Below, one piece after another: positions 46,283 through 59,384 of a stretch of DNA of 64,000 nt. Under the pieces are notes generated by a model. The model did not search any database. It saw only the letters and a list, made by a program, of their open reading frames with translations, and was not told the DNA's origin. The first letter of the stretch is position 1. Every line of letters starts with the position of its first letter. Both the position numbers and the translations under genes were made by a program. The stretch comes from Hyaloperonospora brassicae (taxonomy: Eukaryota > Oomycota > Peronosporomycetes > Peronosporales > Peronosporaceae). The stretch covers positions 62,001 to 126,000 of the forward strand of contig CANTFL010001403.1 in NCBI GenBank assembly GCA_947650285.1, in the 5' to 3' direction.

Positions 46283-49200
46283 AAACTGGTCGGGGACAGT
46301 AGGGGCGGAGCGCCCTACTGATTTAGCAACCTCAAGAGAATTTGCAAATCTCTTGACGAACGTTGCTCCAGATACACGATCATTGTGTGTCTCTGCACGT
46401 GGTGATGATATATCAATCATCACATTACAGTTGCAAGTCACAACAGATTCTTCACTCCGTGCTTTAGTTGAATGCGGGGTGTCGAACAACTTTGTTCGTC
46501 TCCAGTCACTAGAGGGTCGTAGGCGAAAGTTCGTTGAGCGCGACATCCTCACAACAAGGATGACGGTGCGCCTTAACACAGGCGCATCGATAATCATTGG
46601 TAAACGTGCTATAGGGACCCACTACACGTTAGATGTCGAACAATACGATGGTGGCTTCATCGTACTGGATCTAATTGGCAATTTTGATATCATCCTGGGA
46701 TTACCTTGACTCAGAAGGTACAAGCCAATAGAGAGCTGGTAGCATCGATCCGTGAAGACGCCTGTCGCTTTTTCATCAGATGGCCATCTGATGAAAGTCT
46801 CGGAGCATCCACAGGCGTGTGGATGTACTTCGAGTGAGTGCGATGACCTCACTTGCGGTACGGTCATTAGCAAGACTGCATAAGACCTCAGTGTAGATGA
46901 TCACTACACTGGGGAGAAAGCTCCCGGAGGGTTTATAGAAGTACATACAGCGCCGAAGGTCATCCACTGAGATAAGTCGAGTGGACCGGGACATGGATGC
47001 ATGCCTAGCGGCCAACAGTTTAACAGAAAAATACCGGCTGTACAGAAAAGGCAACGCGGTTATCCTATGTAGACTGGAGAGTCGACCGTAGAGGATCGGT
47101 ACCTAACTGAGGTTGCACAGCCAGAGTCAAAAGACGTCGAAGGAACAAGTTTACACGTGCTTGAGGAAAGCATTCCTCAGGAGTTACTTGCTGAGAGATT
47201 AGGCTCTCAGTAAACTGATTGGGCGAGCACTCAGCAGACCATGGGAACAAGTTCCCAAAAAAACCCGAGATATTCAATATCAGGGTCAATGACGGATCGA
47301 GCTTAGGCGCTTATACGCTTAATCTGATTATGCCTATGAACTTAACTTCGGAGATAACTCAATTGCAAAGTCTAGAACCGAAACGGTTCCAGCGTGATTT
47401 GCGTAGTGGCAAAGTCAAGCATATCTGCATACTCGTCACAGAGGATGAGTATGTGACCGATATTCGGTCGTTAATGGTGTTTGCTGAGAACAAAAGGGTT
47501 CTCAGCAGCTCATCGATGGACGAAAGTGTCCTCGATGAGAAGACTCGGATTTAACGATACACGTCTCAATCCTGGGAATAGCTTCAGACAAATCCTTTGC
47601 ACAAGGATTTGATCGAATTCAAGGATGTGTTCCCTAAATCCGTACCTTCTGAGTTGACTAAGGACAAAGGCATTCATGATGAGATCGAGCTCATACCGGG
47701 ATCGAAGTACTGTGTCATGAAGCAGTGACCACTGCCTCGTGAACGAGTAACAGCGATCGACAAGTTCTTTGCCGATCGCTTGACAGCAGGCCATGTGAGG
47801 AAATCAACTTCTCCTCACAGCTCTCCGACCTTCTGTGTGACTCAGGTCACAGGAGGGTGGCGGATAGTGCACGCGTTCAACAAGTTGAATGCTGCAACTG
47901 TACCGGCTCAAACGCCGATACCGGGGAAGGACGTTATCATAGATGTTATGTCTAAGAGTACCATTTTATCGTCCATGGATCTGATGGATGGATTCTATCA
48001 GATCCTCATGCGTGAACAGTACATACCGTACACGGCAGTGAGTACCCCCAGCGGTATGATGTGAGAGTGGCTAGTGATGCCACAGGGACTGACCAACGCC
48101 CATGCGACGTTCAACCGATGTGTTACAAATCTGTTGAGACCGGTGCGGGATTTCGCACCGAGTTATTTTGACGATGTGTTTGTTCGTCCATAGACGAAAT
48201 ATGAACGATAAACGCACGTGGGAGTTCACGGAACTTACGTTCGTCATGTTCTTCAACTTATGCGCAAGCATAAGTTGTAATCCAACCTTAATAAATGTAA
48301 ATTCGAGGCTAGCGAAATATCACTGCTCGGGTGCATCGTGGGTAAAAACGGCGTACGCCCTGATCACGATAAGATCAAGGTGAGCACCAACTGACCAGTT
48401 GTAGTCGACGTTAAGGGACTAAGGAATTTACTTGGGCTAGCGGCGTACTATCACAAGTACTCGCGCAACTACGCCGAGATGACTGTGCATCTTTCTTGTT
48501 TACTCAAGAAGAATATGAAGTGGTCATGGAACGATGACTGTCAGCGTTCCTTTGAAGGTGTCAAGCAAAGCTTGATGCAATAGGCCATGCTGGGGATTGC
48601 AGATCAGGACAGACCATTCCATGTGGTCTGCGACACCAGCGATTTTGCAATCGGCTGTGCGTTGATGCAGTTTGACACAGATGGCGCAGAACGAGTGATC
48701 GGCTATCGATCGCGTCAGCTGCAAGCAGCTGAGCGTAATGTCCCAGTTCATGACAAGGTACTCCTTGCCATGAAGTACGCACTGGCTAAGTTCCGGGTCT
48801 ATCTATTGGGAGATAGACCGTTCATCGTCTATACGGACCATGCGTCACTCCGAACGGCCGTTCACAGTCTTTACTTCTCGTAAATAATTGCGAGGTGGTT
48901 GTCTTTCTTTGCGGAGTACAAATTATTCGTCGACTGTCAATTAGGACGACTCAACGTCGCTGCCGACGCCCTATCACTCTGACCCGATTTTGAGTCGGGC
49001 GCGCAATCCAACAGTGAAAATAAGGCCACTGTTGCAACACTTACAATCAGTGCGCCGTCGTCAAGCAAACTTGACGACGTGAGAAAGGCTTACGCAGAAG
49101 ACAAGAATCTTCTGCGATTGATGAATCATACGGTGAAACCAACTCGTCAATCATTGAAAGCTTAATCGACCTTGTACAGTTCCTCATTGAAAAGGTGCAC

Positions 49201-51190
49201 AACACGCAACGAATTGCTGTACTATACGGCCGTTGCCGGGACACGCCTCGTTCGTCGTCCCCGCTCATCATGATTTGCGTTTACGCATCATGTATAAGTG
49301 TCACGATGCCCCAACAGGCGGACATCGTGGAAAGGAAAAGACTTAACTTACGGTCAGTCGTGACTTTACTGTCCCCGCCAGTATCAGTTTGTGCGCAAGT
49401 TCATTCGAACTTATGAGAATCGTCAACGCGTGAAATCTAGTCCTTCATTCCGTGCACCCTTACAGCCTCTACCTGTCCCAAAGAGTGCGGGCAGTCCGTT
49501 TCTATGGACTTTGTCTTAGGTTTCCCCGAAGACCCTCACAAGAAAAATGGTATTATTCTGTTCGTTGACCGATTCATCAAGACGGTACATCTTGCTGAAG
49601 TACCCGAGTCGATCGCGGCACACGGATGTGCGTGTGTCTTCATCCACACAGTGTTTCAACTTCATGGATTAACCCGTGAACTTGTGTCCGACCGTAATCC
49701 TCTATCACGGCGGAGTTTTGGCAGTACGTGTTCCGATCACTCGAAACGCGGTTGAAGATATCAGCATCTGACCATTTCGAAACAGATGGTCAGGCGGAAC
49801 GTGCTGATCGTGTCTTTGAATATATCCTTCTAAGATACGTCCACTCGTTCTCAAGCTGGAGCGATTTCCTACCTCTGGTGGGTTTCGCCATCGATTATTT
49901 AGTGCATACTTCTACGCAGCACACACCGTTCTTCGTGAATGGCTTGCACCATCCACGTCTACCTTCTCTCTTAGAGTGTGACGCTTAGATAAGGGAGTGA
50001 GGGACTATCTCGAGCATAATCCGTTCTGGCTCTTGCTCATCACAAGCCAACGTAAACGTCGTCACGAATGATGCCTATGTCGATCAAGTCGACATCGAAG
50101 AAGAAAAACTTCTCAAAATGGCGATGACGCTATTATTGAATCAGATAATGATGACGATGCTGGTATTTTCAGCATCGCCAACGACTATTCCAGTGAGGAT
50201 GATGACACCCTCGCTGCGGAACATAATGAGGAAAGTAATATTTCTACAGCTCGCGCAAGGCGAACTGAACACAACAAAGCCGAGTCAGCAATAAAATTCT
50301 GCTGGCTCGTGAAGCGGTGGTCCGTTTCGTGCAGGTCTTCATCGCTCACGCGGTGGACCAGCAGAAATGGAACGCTGACTAGTATGAAAGCGCAAATGCT
50401 CTTTCATTTATTGAAGGAGACTTAGTCCTGCAATCTACGGTAAACTTTCCTAGGCATGGGGTAACTAACTTGGGCAGCAGCAAACTACTGCCCAAGTACA
50501 TTGGTCCCTTTCTTGTGCTGCGCCGACAAGTCAACGCATACACGATGTAGCTGCCACGTAGGGTGCGTACGCATCCTACGTTTTGCGTGGATCGTCTCCT
50601 CCCATACTGTCAGTACGAGCCCTCTTCCGACGATGAAGATACCCCCACGTTCAAGAACCATCATTAGGTTCTTGCGCTCGCGCTCTAGACGATCAGTCTG
50701 GACCCGCAACGAAGATACCTCTCCACGCAGTCAAAGATTCTTCTGCGAGCTGTCCCCAGATTTTCGACGAGGGAACGAACATAACTCTCGACCTGAAAGC
50801 TGTGCGAGGGCTTAATCGGAACGATCCTTATCCCGATCGGTCCCCCGGTCCTTGCGGTGTTGAATCACGGAATCGGTCAATTCGTAGCGCCTGTCGCGCT
50901 CATGCTCCAAATCCTCGCAAATTGATCGATTGCGCAATCCATCTTGTATTGGTCGAGATGGTGAGCCGAACGAAGTGGATAAGATTTTTCCTTCTCGTCC
51001 ACATCTTTTAGTGGACTCACATGGTGGTCAAAGCTTCGTTGTGGAGCTTATCTTGAACCACCGTGAAATTCCGTATCAAGGACGAGTTATCTCGTCAAGT
51101 TACGGAGAAATTCAACCTCGTGTAACAGCTGGGAGCCCCGCTCCCAGCTGACGTGGATATGCCCGGTCTCGTCAAGCAGTACGATGTTAC
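46283..51190 (+). pseudogene. Element B pol remnant with protease, RT, RNase H, integrase and chromodomain traces
   Basis: The pol frame opens with GAERPTDLATSREFANLL, matching Element A. Protease reads ALVECGVSNNF (aspartate changed to glutamate). The reverse transcriptase has SSMDLMDGFYQILM (about 47970) and then TAC-to-TAT synonymous YFDD (about 48165) followed by a frame change. RNase H (48587-48883) contains VVCDTSDFAIGCALMQF. Integrase has MDFVLGFPEDPHKKNG (49504) and LVSDRNPL, where the second catalytic region is damaged. A chromodomain trace FVVELILNHRE lies at about 51030. In the place of the Element A G run it has 21 bases (GGGAGTGAGGG at the end), which keeps the frame across the junction. 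Confidence 0.85.
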
Positions 51191-52360
51191 CTACCCTTTG
51201 TAGGAGGACCATAGTCGAATGAACGCCCGGCGCGTTCGCAAAGGGATTGATAAGTCTCAATCCCTTCGTACATCTCGAAAGAGATTGGCGCTCTCCTGTA
51301 GGGTTGATTAGGGAGAAGGCCTCCTAAGAGGCGCGAACAGAGTTGTCAATAAAACTCTGACATTTCGCTACTTACGAGGGGCAAGGTAGACCTGCCTCTC
51401 GAGAAAATCGGTTAAATTTGAACCAAGCACCGGTTATAAACTTCTGTTAAAACTTATTGAGAGCAAAAGTAAGTTTGTCTAGCCAAGTGTCACGGCCAAT
51501 ATTCTCAATGTTGCCGATGAAAGAATTCCACGCCTGAACCAACGAGAATTCGTCTCTTTTGTGGTTACCGTGGCACCATCGATGTCTGAAAAAATTATCG
51601 ATGTAAAATTCATGCTCAGTGTAATAACGTTTCGCACTGGAATCAAGTCCATGGATCCTTGACGAGTCAAAGAATAGGATTCGACAACTCCCAGTGGTAT
51701 AACCTACCACTGTCCCAACTCGCTCAAGGTAGGTATCCATGGCTTGTTATCAGAAGCAGATCGTAATGCGTTGCGATCCTGCTCCTCCTACGTGATGCCA
51801 ACATGAGAGCTAGAATCTGGATTGCCGTAATACCTAATATTTCTGCGGCTATGGCTACGATGACTACGCAAAGAGTCATCGACATTCTCATAAGGACTTA
51901 CGTCCTCATGTTTTTCACTCGCCTCGCACGAATACGAGCGCGATCGATTAGATCCCGGCGACAAGATCAAAGAATCGTCGGATGAATCGAACATCTCATG
52001 GCGCAAATCTTTACCGAGACTGCCTCGAGGCGCAGCAGTGGTCAATTCCGCACCCTTACGGTCGGGCTATGCGCACGGCTTCGAGTCGGACGGAGTATTC
52101 GACTCGCCCGAATAGACCACCTCTATCTCGGGATCTTGGTCCATGGGACTACCTCCCGCAGCCAAATATGCGGTTGAAGAAGCAGCACGTGAATGACCAC
52201 GTGCTCCTGCATACACGGGAGTTCCAGGCTGCTTACTGGCAGCAGCAGGTGACTTGACACCTGCTGCTGAGTCTTAGACAGCTTGTTCTCCGGCTGCACG
52301 CATCTGTGTAGCCGCTTCACTGGCGGCCTTGTTCGCGCAGCGCATGGACAAAGTCGTCAT
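50485..52360 (-). pseudogene. Element B antisense ORF remnant
   Basis: On the minus strand an ATG at 52358-52360 begins MTTLSMRCANKAASEA. Downstream blocks match the Element A antisense protein in the same order: DPEIEVVYSGES (about 52130), DLRHEMFDSSDD (about 51990), RIHGLDSSAKRYYTEHEFYI, FRHRWCHGNHKRDEFSLV and AWNSFIGNIENIGRDTWL (51660-51480), ISFEMYEGIETYQSL (about 51280) and [20 protein letters not shown] (about 50700). Stops and frame changes interrupt it. Substitutions against Element A are often conservative (Ile/Val, Asp/Glu, Ser/Ala), which hints at past protein-level constraint. Function unknown. Confidence 0.65.
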
Positions 52361-52489
52361 GCGCTGAAAGGCTGAATGCGTTGGGCAGAATTAACAAGTG
52401 CTCCCTTCCCCACAGAGCGACTCAACGGTGGTCACTCTTTCACCAACCAATCCAATCACTCACTGTAGTGACTGATGGTTAAGAAAGGG

Positions 52490-52942
52490 TGTAATATAAC
52501 GGGGTGAGCCCGTTACATAAAAAATAATATCTTTGTATCAATTATTGAACATTATCTATTTTGATAGTCTTTAATTGACATCACTCGTAAGGAGTAAGGC
52601 TGAAGGAATATTACCCCCGAGGCTATCATTTCTTTGATGGGTTGCTCCACCTGATGGTTGATGGCCACGGTACATCAACCAGATTAACCACCAATCGCTG
52701 CTGGACGCGCGCAATGGGTGGTGAGCAAGTAACCCACCTAGGAGATTGAGGTTTAATATAGTTAGCTCAAGACAAAGATGGTTTATTAAGAAAAGAAAAC
52801 TATATTAAATTTAGTTCTACTTTTTCCCTTGGACAGAACATTCGAGTTCTGCCTACTTCGCTGCGCTTCCTCACGCCGCGTGTACGTGACGTCGGGTGCA
52901 CAAAACCTTGTGTCGAATGGACACAAGGTGTGCCCCGTTACA
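52490..52942 (+). repeat. 3' LTR of Element B
   Basis: It starts TGTAATATAACGGGGTGAGC (three to four extra bases against the other LTRs) and ends CCCCGTTACA. A perfect 10-bp hairpin ACCTTGTGTC/GACACAAGGT (52905-52914 with 52920-52929) occupies the terminal-hairpin position. It differs strongly from the 5' LTR of the same element. Confidence 0.8.
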
Positions 52943-52946
52943 CCAA

Positions 52947-53162
52947 TCATTTGCATGAGCTTAAGCTTCTTCTTTGTGAAGTCTCTTGCTTTTCTGCGGA
53001 AGCAGTAGCAAGCATTGCCTTGGTCAAGTCACCAACTGCAATATCCTTGAGGCCGTTCTCCTTAAAAACAGTGATCATCGCCCATTTGTACGTCTGCCAA
53101 TCCTTGCCGTCCCATTTCTTCGGCATCCCTTCACTCGTGTACTTCATCAGTATTGGGCTCAT
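52947..53162 (-). pseudogene. Ty1/copia gag N-terminal fragment
   Basis: The minus-strand frame starts MSPILMKYTSEGMPKKWDG and continues WQTYKWAMITVFKENGL, a pattern (W-DG-x-W-x2-Y-K-x2-M) typical of the start of copia gag proteins. It is cut by the right LTR of Element B at 52942 after about 70 residues. The rest of the copia body was not seen elsewhere in the window. Its own primer site and LTR lie immediately upstream (53155-53924). Confidence 0.65.
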
Positions 53163-53166
53163 AACC
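53155..53166 (-). other. Copia primer-binding site matching the anticodon arm of initiator Met tRNA
   Basis: The minus strand reads GGTTATGAGCCC between the LTR and the gag. Its complement, GGGCTCATAACC, is the anticodon stem-loop of a yeast-type initiator-Met tRNA with the CAT anticodon. Copia of Drosophila is primed by a half tRNA-iMet at the same region. The gag ATG lies inside the site. Confidence 0.55.
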
Positions 53167-53167
53167 T

Positions 53168-53924
53168 TGTTAAATGGTGTGTTGGTTCACACCCACACTT
53201 GCGTACTAGAAGGTAAAATCAAGACTAAATTTATTGCTGTGGTTCTGACTGGTATTCTTTCCTATCCTAACGGTGTTCCCTGTTCCCATGTAACGTCCTC
53301 ACCAGTCCTAACGGTGTTCTCCGTTCCCACATAACTACATATCCTTTTCCCATACAACGACCTGATACGTCCATGTTCCTCTTTGTGACACTTCCATTTC
53401 CAAGAGTCACCCCCACCTAGTTCCTGCTATTTTACGTCAGCTTCCAAGTCGCCGGTCCGGTCGCCGAGCGCAAATCTCGGTCACACGAAGCGAACTTACC
53501 TAGTACGTGATTCTGATCGGAACCGTCCAGGTGCACCAGCGGCCTATCGGGGGTGACTGGTTTGGTACCCGGCGTTTTCTGCGATTTTCGCGCCCTGTCT
53601 GCCCCCAGGAGTGGATACCCGTTTCCACGTGCCCTCTGTTGAGTGTCCCCCGTAATGACCGCAGTATCGAGCCAAGCAGACTGAGCCAGCGAGGAGGAGT
53701 ATGATGTAGTCCAGGTAGAAGCACAAGGATATCGTATAGTCATAAGCACTTAATTGACGTTCAGGTTCACTCACTCACACTCTCTTTTACTAGTCAGAGC
53801 AACCTCGTTCGCCTATGTTTTACGCAGAGGTGCCTCGGGCACTGAGGTGATCGTATGGTTTCACCAATTGAGATCAGTGTCGCGTATACACATGTACAAA
53901 CGGATTGTCTAAGACCCATCAACA
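53168..53924 (-). repeat. Copia LTR remnant (outer end tentative)
   Basis: The inner end is TGTTAAATGG in plus orientation, one base from the primer site. An outer end at ...CATCAACA (53924) would complete TGTT...AACA ends, but with no second LTR in the window this is a guess. Two imperfect 30-bp direct repeats beginning TCCTAACGGTGTTC lie at 53265-53294 and 53306-53335. Confidence 0.4.
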
Positions 53925-54103
53925 TTTTGCTATAAACGTAATCATTCATGTTTGTTGGAAAGTGAGGCATGATTGCCGACTCGTAGTGTCCGTTCGACTG
54001 CAACCTGACGACTGCGTCGCTCCGAGAGAGATGTTTTTATTGTTGAAGGTGAGGTATATTGAGGAACGTTATCGACCAACAATACCCTTCCAGAGAGATT
54101 AAA

Positions 54104-57100
54104 CTATCTGGTGTTGCTATCAATGATGAGTGAAGTCGCTACCGTGTGAGGAGCAGTTCTCCTGGACACCATTAGCTGTGCTGGCAATTCCCTCTCGCGG
54201 GTAGTTTGCATGTTGCGATTATTCGATCCACGGTCGAGTTCGACTGATGTCTCGAGCCAGTGGTTGACGTCGTGCTGTATGTGATGCGTGATGTCCGTAT
54301 AGATGTTCGTATCTGTCAGATCGTGAACTTGAAGAGTTGTCTTGGTATTCATCGCAGTGTTCGCTGCGACTTCTGCCATCATATTATATTCCCGGATGTG
54401 GTGAGCCCAGCTGGCGACTGATACATCGTCAGCCAATGCTCGCGCTTGTCGGTACAGTGCGGCTAGGTTCGACTTGCGAGGTGAGCGATGCCCTCGGAGT
54501 TGATTAATTACCATTACATTGTCCCCGATGACATGCAACGGTAGGAATTCGCTGTGTTTTGCCTGCCGTAGGCCTTGAATGAGACCATTATATCCAGCCG
54601 AATTGTTTGTAGTCGTCCCCACTCGAAGTGATATACTAGCCATCCAGACGATTGTAGCGGCATGTGTCTGTGGGTGAACACAGACAATGACGGAGCCTGA
54701 GCCTCCTGGTCCGGGGTTTCTCTGTGAACCACCATTGAAGAATAGCAAATACAGGTTCGTTGCAAAGGCTGGTTGAGCGTTTAGCAGCATTATTGGGGTC
54801 CCAGTGTGTTGTGGAAGGTCATCTGCCAAAGCTGAGCGCATTCTCGCCAGCACTTGTTCAGATGTACCACCGCCAGGTTGGTAGGTGGAGTTCCTGAAGC
54901 ATGAGAGCGCTCTACGTAGCCTGGATTGGGCGACCGTATGATGGGTCTCCACTGACAATGTAGGATCCTCGATGCGTCTGAGCCGCTCCAACCATATTGT
55001 GTGAAAAGTAATCGACACTACAAAGCGCCATAGTTCGGTTGAAGCTTCATAGCAGGCTTCTCGAGCGTCCAGTGTCCTGTCGCACGCATTTAATGAGGCT
55101 TGAGCGATAACCCACGCACGTTCTGGAGTACGGGAAAGTTCTAGTGAAAAAATGTTTACCGGTAATTCAGCCTCAGTAAAACGACCAATTCGGCTCCAGA
55201 CCTCGCAAACGCATCTCCAGCGTCTCTCGGCTACGGGGCATTCCCAGAAAATATGAACAACCGGGGCGTAGTCTTGTGAAGAGCATTCGGGGGCTGGACA
55301 CGACAGGTTGTTTGCAGATCGGTTCCAGAGTGGAAAATGGTTACACTTGAGTCGGTACAGCGTTTGCGAGACATACGGAGATGTGGCACGGATACGGCGT
55401 ATATCGCGCCAAAGCACCAGCTCGAGACTGTGTGTTACAAGTGCGTAGTTACGGCTTTGAGATCGTTGATCACGCTTGATTATGCCTGCCGTGTGTCGCA
55501 ACCTCGACGCAATTTTCTTAAGTGCCTGAGCACGGGGTTTCCAGCGACATGTGCCTGTCCATATTTGCGTGATCCGTGTCATAGTTGGGTGGGCTGCACA
55601 GTGTACCTGCGCGAAAAGCGCGCGAGAAGCCACCTGGTCACAGTCCACATGGTATCTACCGGTGTAATTGATTGAGTTTTGTTCTTAGTACAGACCGTAA
55701 GGTTCTTGCCACTGTCGTTCAAGACACATCTAGTATGGTGGGGTGGTCTCTCCATGTACGATGTAAGTGTACCCGTTGGAACCGAAAGAACTAGTAGCTC
55801 AGGAAAATTGTACAACAATGCGTGGCAGAATCCCGCGAATTGGCGAGTCTTAGCGGTATGAATCGTTGTAGTGATCTCCGTTCTTGGTGTGAAGCGCACT
55901 TTTCCCGGACATATCCATGTCCATGTAAGCGCATCTCCGACTGTATATTTTCCTGTCGCAAAACTTGCACTCTTGAGGTCTAATTGCACTCCATCTCGGG
56001 ACAATAGCCAAGAAAGATTTTTGAGCGATGCATGCTGTAACCATCGCAGGTCTACTCGACCGAGGTGAGCCACTTCTGTCGCTCTATCTGTGAAAGTGTG
56101 AAGGTTCAAAACGTTTGTGGCATCCACTACAACGCTACCATCGCTGTGAAATGTGTCATGAAATTTGGGTAGAAAACATTTTGCCCTCCCACTCACACGC
56201 TCAGCGATTCCGCCTCGAGCATGTTCAGCCACCGATACACCAACAACGGCCGCTCCAGTTTCCCACAATGTGGGTTTGATACGGATTGATACTGTTCCAG
56301 ACCAATTTGGGGTAATGTAAATGGATTGGGTCTTGCCTCCCCCCATAAGGCGTCCCCAATAAGACGATCAAGGTATCCGGATGAAGCAGCCCATTTCCCA
56401 ACAGTTTTTGCAGCCATCGTGATCAGCTCAGTCGTAATACATGGTGCCGCAAGCCCCCCTGCGCGATCGGTAGTACTGTTTGTTCAGCAGGGACCCATGG
56501 TCTGTTCATTTTTCCGTCTCCGGTGCCCCAGATAAAATCTTTAATTAGCTTGCTTAGTCGGAAAATAATAGCCTTCGACGGCCAGCAGTGCCGAGCAACG
56601 TACAGGAATATGGGTACAGCAATGACTCGAACCCGGTGGGAACGCTGTTCGACCGAATGCGTCTTTTGACGGGCCAAAGCTAAGCGTGCCCATACTGCTT
56701 GGATACAGATGTCCCAGTTGATAGTAGAAAATTCGCCATGCCCAACTTGAACACCAAGATATCGGCAGTGGTTATCTGGGTTCAGTAACGTTAGACCGAG
56801 TGTGTGATCCGGTGACAGTGTCGTTTGACTCCCTAGCTGAACGACGATCGACTTGTTCTTGTTATAGTCAACCCCGACACATTTTGGAAAGCTCCAAATA
56901 TTTCAAGCACCTTAGGGATATCCCGATAGTGGGCGAGATAAACGGCCGTTTCATCTGCATAACCAGAGATAACAATAGTTTCTTTCCTTCCAGGTGAAGC
57001 GATTCGTACTCCATGAATATCTGAACGTATTCGAAAAACCTTGTACGCGCTGTCCAGTGCGAGAATGAAAAGCAAAGGAGCCATTGGGCAACCCTGTCGG

Positions 57101-59384
57101 ATGCCGCAGTTCATCTTGACCTTTCGCGACAGAAATCCATTGACCAAGAACTTGCACGTAGTGTTCGCGTGAAGCGCGGATACGATGGCGACAAATTTCT
57201 GCAAAAACCCCAACCATTTGAGAACCGATAGTAAATAGGGTCGCTGCAAGGTGTCGTACGCTTTAGCAAAGTCCAAAAGGAGGAGAATTGCATCTTTTGT
57301 GGCTTCTTCAGTCGTTGCCGCGATCTTCGTCGCTGCAAATATATCGAGTGTAGTCGCGATATTGTGACCTGGTACAAATCCAACTTGTGCAGTGTCGACC
57401 ACGAATGGCCGCATCGCTCGTAGCCTGGTAGCTAATATTTTAGTAAAAATCTTGTAATCGCTGTTGAGTAAAGCGATTGGCCGATGGTTTAGCGGTTGAG
57501 ATGACGTTGATGATTTCTTGAGACAGTGAATGTTGGCCATGCCAAATTAGCAAGGCGTCACTCCATACTCAAGCCATCTGGTTTATAATTCCGACAGGAT
57601 GGGTGCAAGTTCTTCAGAGAAATCTTTGTAAAAACTATTGCCAATTTCATCTGGTCCGGATGCTTTTCCATGTTTGCACTTCTTAATAGCGGCTAGGAAA
57701 TCGGCAGAGTCAATTGCAGATACCACGTGTTTGTCATTTAACGACGGGGGCGTAGGAGCTCTTGCAAGAAAACGCTCGGTACACTCCTGATCATCGAGAT
57801 GTCGATGTAACAAATCCGCCCACCCATCAGCCATGTCATTAGCCAGATCTCGCGGCCGATTGGGTCCGTATGGGGCGGGTCCGCCGAGTGAGGTAATAGT
57901 GTTGTCTCCAAACTTTAAGGACACTCGTGCAAAAAACCGGCGGGTAGTTGCTCCAGGTCTGTATGTGTGTTGTCGAAGTAGTTGTTCCCTCTTCCGCCGT
58001 TGCTAATTTCTACGACATTCGGCCACCTTTTGGCGTAAAATAGCAACAGTTTCGTCGGTGTTACGGTTAGAGACCTTGACCGCGTTAAGATTTACTTGAA
58101 GGCGTCGCAATCGATGACGATAACTATTAGTCATCTTCTGACGTATCGTGCGTGAGTCGTTCAGTAATGCCCTGCGGAGACCCACTTTCCACACGTCCCA
58201 CCACCGCGCTAGATTGATCGCCGTAGAGACATCAGTCAGAGGTAAATGTCGGACTGACTCAAGAATCAACGAAGCTGAGGTTAGGGCTTGCGTAATAGTG
58301 TTCTTAGCTGTGGAGTGCACCACAGCAGCGACAGGGTAAACCCGGCGTGGTTTTCGCTGTTTAACAACTGTTTTCGGAGCTGCGAGACGAACGGTCACTC
58401 CCTTGTAATCCGAATTTGGCCCAGGAACTGACATGCTGGTGTCTCGGATCCAATCGGACACCCTGGCGCTAACATACCAGCGGTCCAACCGAGAGCTAGC
58501 CTGCACCCCTCCTTGCAATGTATAGTTGTATGTGTGCGTTTGTGAATGAAACACGGAGTGGCCTCGCTCTGCTAGCGCAATCTCTATGTCATCCTCAAGC
58601 ACATCCACAATCCCCTGGAATCCAGTAGACGCCGTAACTCAGGTGAATAATGATGGGTTCCGTTGGTAGTAACATATGACCGGTCCATAATAGGAAACAG
58701 AGTACAATTCCAATCACCCCCTAGTATAACCGGTCCGGCAAAGCTCTGAAGCGCTGTCGTGAGAAATTTGAACAAAATTTCTCGATCATTCCGAGCGTTT
58801 GGCGCGTAAAAATTCAGTATCAAAAACTCTTCATTGTGTATTGTGACAGTCGAGCCCATCCAATGCGGTGTCCATGCCTCCTCCATTCAGGGCGTAATCG
58901 CCTGAATTGTCGAGTATGGATTGAGTAGTATTGCAACACCACCCCTACGCTTAGAAGACTCCGACCATAGCGTCTTACCCCGTTTCTCATCTGAATTAAA
59001 TCCCCAAGTAGCACAATAGAGTGTATCAAGTCCATGTGCCTCATCGACCAGCACGTGCGTCTCCTGAAGCAGCACAACATCTAGGGGTCCCCGCTCGTCG
59101 TGCTGACGGAAGTTGAAGAACCATTGTGCACAAAGCACTGGGTCTTTAGGAAGGCCTTGGACGTTCTGGGAGTGTAGTCCAATTGAGTTTTCTAGTGGGC
59201 GTTTTGCCCGGTCAACCGGGAGGGCGCATTTAGGTGGAGGGGACGACATAGTCCGGTCGGCAATTTCACGCGACGTAGACTGGGTACGCATTCTCGCTTG
59301 TATATGTGCCGACTGCATTACGGACGCAGTAGTTGATACCTTAGCGATGCCCTTAAGAGCGGAGGGGAACCAAGCGAGTCTCAT
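54104..59384 (-). pseudogene. LINE 2 ORF2 remnant: endonuclease, reverse transcriptase, zf-RVT, RNase H
   Basis: From the ATG at 59382-59384: endonuclease motifs HSQNVQGL, VVLLQETHVL, RRGGVAILL, an in-frame TGA at 58887-58889, LNFYAPNA, ILGGDWNC, a frameshift near 58600, then SRLDRWYVS and SDYKGVTV, where the catalytic SDH histidine is Tyr. Reverse transcriptase follows with in-frame stops at 58003-58005 and 57583-57585: HRPIALLNSDYKIFTKILA, LLLDFAKAYDTLQ, IRQGCPMAPLLFILAL, and GYADET instead of YADD (about 56960). After more frame changes, the last frame (55648-54104) has CPAPECSSQDYAPVVHIFWEC (zf-RVT) and RNase H motifs FFNGGSQRNPGPGG (first Asp to Asn), NNSAGYNGLI (Glu to Gly), VIGDNVMVI (Asp kept) and NMMAEVAAN (Asp to Glu). 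All three enzymes are therefore inactive. Confidence 0.85.

Larger units (their letters stand above)
44636..52942 (+). mobile_element. Element B: old, broken relative of Element A
   Basis: The order of LTR, tRNA-iMet primer site, gag, pol, antisense ORF and LTR is the same as in Element A and most of the coding sequence aligns by eye, but stops and indels are scattered throughout. The two LTRs (465 and 453 bp) differ from each other at perhaps a quarter of positions, far more than those of Element A. The flanks (CCTTC on the left, CCAAT on the right) show no target-site duplication. It ends inside a copia gag fragment on the right, whose other half is not found on the left. Confidence 0.88.

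Noticed and set aside
44636..52942. Directed C-to-T mutation (RIP-like) as the cause of Element B decay
   Set aside because: Differences from Element A are of all types, including indels and transversions, with no obvious dinucleotide bias by eye.
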